14,053 bases of DNA from an uncultured Ruminococcus sp. Its GTDB lineage: Bacteria; Bacillota_A; Clostridia; Oscillospirales; Ruminococcaceae. Positions 12,305-14,053 of this stretch are shown here, piece by piece. The notes under the pieces are model-generated. The model ran no database searches. It was given only the letters and a program-made list of their open reading frames with translations, and was not told where the DNA came from. A program made the position numbers and the translations under genes. Every line of letters begins with the position of its first letter. The first letter of the stretch is position 1. Location of the stretch: positions 1-14,053 of the forward strand of contig CALFMA010000001.1 of assembly GCA_937880065.1 (NCBI GenBank), in the 5' to 3' direction.

Positions 12305-13474
12305 TTAAACAAAAGGGTGTTCAGGGTGAATAACCGTTTTGAATGTGGGATTTTTCTCACGGATTTTCGCCGCCACAAGTTCAGCCGCTTCGTTGTCGTT
12401 GAATTTTGAATCCACAGGAATACACAGGTCAAAAAGCAGAGTTGTAAAACTTTCAGCATTAACAATTCTAAAATCGTGGAGAGTGAAGTCCTTATCAACC
12501 GCAATCATACATTCCTCAGCCAGCTTTTTCAGAGAATTTACCTGCTCATTATTCACTGCCACAGGGTCGAGATGAATTGTAACAATTGCCCCGAAATGCT
12601 CCTGCATATCCTTTTCGAGAATGTCGATAACCTCGTGTGCGTGGAGGAATTCGCAGTCCTCGGAGATTTCAGCGTGGAGGGTAATTATAAGCCGTCCCGG
12701 ACCGTAATCGTGAATCATAAGGTCGTGAGTTCCCACCACATCGGGATATTTTTTTATAAAGCCATAAACGCTTTCCACAAATTCCTGAGAGGGAGCAGTT
12801 CCGAGAAGCAGGTCAACTGTTTCTTTAGCCGCCTTTAAGCCTGCCCAAATAATGAGAGCCGACACTATGAGCGCAGCCCAGCCGTCAAGGGGGAAATCCC
12901 AGAATTTCGCACAAATCGTAGTGATGAAAACAAGTCCTGTTGCTGCCGTATCGGAAATGCTGTCAAGAGCCGCCGCTTTAATAGCCGCAGAATTTATGGT
13001 ATTTCCGATTTTTCGGTAAAACAGAAACAGCCACAGTTTCACAAGAATTGCAATTCCAAGAAGAATAAGGGTAATGGGGCGAAATTGTGGAATATCGGGA
13101 TGAATAATTTTATCCACCGCAGTTTTGAAAAGCTCCACACCCACAAGCATAATCATAATATCAACGATAAATGCGGTTATGTATTCCATTCTGCCGTGAC
13201 CGAGGGGATGTTTTTTATCGGCGTGTTTTGAGGATAGCCGAAATCCCAGCATAGTCACAACAGATGAACCTGCATCGGAGATATTATTGAAAGCGTCAGC
13301 GATAATTGCCACAGCTCCCGTGAAAATTCCCGTAAAAAGTTTCAGCAGGAAAAGGGCGATATTGGCGATAATTCCAGTAGTTCCCGAAAGCATAGCGTAG
13401 TTGTTCCGCACATCGTTATTGCCTGTATTTTCATAGTCCTTTACAAATGAGCGTATTAAAAAGTTGGTGAGCAT
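12305..13474 (-). CDS. Cation diffusion facilitator (CDF) transporter, probable Mn2+ efflux type with extended C-terminus
   Basis: The 389-residue protein has about six membrane segments between residues 28 and 225 and a long cytoplasmic tail. The CDF signatures are IIADAFNNISDAGSS in TM2, the loop HPLGHGRMEY (89-98), and AAALDSISDTAAT in TM5. The transport-site positions are Asn63 and Asp67 (NxxxD) with Asp171 and Asp175 (DxxxD). An N-D/D-D site is described for MntE-like manganese exporters, whereas zinc exporters of the CzcD type use H-D/H-D. The ion is therefore probably Mn2+, by analogy. The first cytoplasmic domain (about 225-300) contains the typical VGTHDLMIHDYGPGRL block; a further 90 residues ending HPEHPFV exceed the usual ~300-residue length and look like a second small domain. 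The ATG at 13474 is preceded by GAAAGGCGG. It lies 14 bases after an AraC-type gene and is probably cotranscribed with it. Confidence 0.92.
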   Translation of the reverse strand: MLTNFLIRSFVKDYENTGNNDVRNNYAMLSGTTGIIANIALFLLKLFTGIFTGAVAIIADAFNNISDAGSSVVTMLGFRLSSKHADKKHPLGHGRMEYITAFIVDIMIMLVGVELFKTAVDKIIHPDIPQFRPITLILLGIAILVKLWLFLFYRKIGNTINSAAIKAAALDSISDTAATGLVFITTICAKFWDFPLDGWAALIVSALIIWAGLKAAKETVDLLLGTAPSQEFVESVYGFIKKYPDVVGTHDLMIHDYGPGRLIITLHAEISEDCEFLHAHEVIDILEKDMQEHFGAIVTIHLDPVAVNNEQVNSLKKLAEECMIAVDKDFTLHDFRIVNAESFTTLLFDLCIPVDSKFNDNEAAELVAAKIREKNPTFKTVIHPEHPFV

Positions 13475-13488
13475 TAGATTCCGCCTTT

Positions 13489-14053
13489 CTACATATGGTC
13501 AAATTTTCTGTAAGCATTGGGGCTTAAACCTGTCTGCTGCCTGAATTGCCGCAGGAAATATTTATCGTCCTCATATCCGCATTTCTGAGCAATTCCGGGG
13601 AGGCTGAGAGAAGTTGTCATAAGGAGATATTTCGCAAAGAAAATACGGCTTCTGATTAAATCCTGATGAAAGCTTACACCGAAAATATTTTTGTATGCCG
13701 CACGGAAATGACCGCAGCTGAGATGCATATCACGGCACTCGTTTTCAGCGTCCCATTTTTTCTCGGGATGCTTATACATTGCCATTCTGATTGAGTTGAC
13801 CTCATAAAATCCCTGTGATTTCCGCAAATTGCTTGCGTTGGAAGTCTTTCTGGTTATTTCCTCGGAAAGAGATTTCAGAATATCTTCGGGAACAGCGTCA
13901 GCCGCAGAAATTGTCATACTGCTTAAAAGGATATTTTCCGTTTCCTTTGCCGACTTATAAACAGGGGAATGATAAATCAGACTGTAAAGCCTGTCGGATA
14001 TTTTTTCGTGATAGTCCTCGCTGTGTTTTCCTATTACAACATAAACGAACTGC
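13489..14053 (-). CDS. AraC-family transcriptional regulator, C-terminal part (runs off the right edge)
   Basis: The frame is open from the right edge (QFVYVVIGKHSEDYHE) to a TAG at 13489-13491, so the Met at 13917 is internal and about 187 codons of a longer gene are visible. The C-terminal hundred residues form an AraC-type double helix-turn-helix: MHLSCGHFRAAYKNIFGVSF, then LPGIAQKCGYEDDKYFLRQF and RQQTGLSPNAYRKF. The upstream visible part has no recognisable motif; response-regulator-like or sensor N-termini are possible but not in view. It lies 14 bases before the cation transporter gene in the same orientation, so the two probably form an operon. Whether it controls that transporter, or distant sugar genes as most AraC proteins do, cannot be told from this window. 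Confidence 0.9.
   Translation of the reverse strand, partial: QFVYVVIGKHSEDYHEKISDRLYSLIYHSPVYKSAKETENILLSSMTISAADAVPEDILKSLSEEITRKTSNASNLRKSQGFYEVNSIRMAMYKHPEKKWDAENECRDMHLSCGHFRAAYKNIFGVSFHQDLIRSRIFFAKYLLMTTSLSLPGIAQKCGYEDDKYFLRQFRQQTGLSPNAYRKFDHM

Noticed and set aside
13489..13917. A complete 142-residue AraC protein
   Set aside because: The frame is open from 13917 to the right edge, so the gene is longer and partial in this window.

Overview
Bases from about 660 to the end look like a chromosomal stretch of a plant-polysaccharide-degrading member of the Firmicutes, most likely a Ruminococcus-type gut or rumen anaerobe. The evidence is strong GGAGG ribosome binding sites, a class II xylose isomerase, a CUT1-type sugar ABC transporter without its own ATPase, a GH3 enzyme of the beta-xylosidase type and several AraC-family regulators. 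The first ~655 bases do not belong to this picture. They are more AT-rich and carry the 3' part of flgF and the 5' part of flgG, rod genes of a flagellated bacterium that is probably Gram-negative (possibly Campylobacterota, not certain). At about 650-673 both flanking genes lose their 5' ends head to head, which is what an assembly or cloning chimera looks like.

Layout. 1-658: flgG and flgF, minus strand, both partial. 661-1001: 3' half of a small RelA/SpoT-type alarmone synthetase, plus strand, with its own terminator. 1100-2703: ECF sigma factor overlapping a zinc-finger anti-sigma factor. 2713-2735: hairpin between convergent units. 9149 down to 2828: a five-gene minus-strand operon in the order DUF4380/mutarotase-like protein, GH3 beta-xylosidase-like enzyme, lipoprotein solute-binding protein, permease 1, permease 2. 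9438-10307: divergent AraC-family regulator, the obvious candidate to control that operon. 10308-10610: a long structured leader with a possible 31-codon upstream ORF and an intrinsic-terminator-like hairpin. 10611-11936: xylose isomerase. 11937-12304: repeat-rich spacer between convergent genes. 13474 down to 12305: cation diffusion facilitator with an Asn-Asp/Asp-Asp metal site, preceded by an AraC-type regulator running off the right edge.

How the genes fit together (inference). Oligosaccharides, most likely xylo-oligosaccharides, are captured by the lipoprotein and imported by the two permeases, powered by an ATPase encoded elsewhere. The cytoplasmic GH3 enzyme cleaves them to xylose. The mutarotase-fold protein may interconvert anomers, and xylose isomerase makes xylulose. 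No xylulokinase or ATPase gene is in view.

Most worth checking: (1) the xylA leader, which reads as a candidate translation-coupled attenuator or a small peptide gene; (2) a palindromic motif shared between that leader and the solute-binding-protein/permease spacer; (3) the heptad-repeat inverted-repeat element after xylA; (4) the junction near 655.
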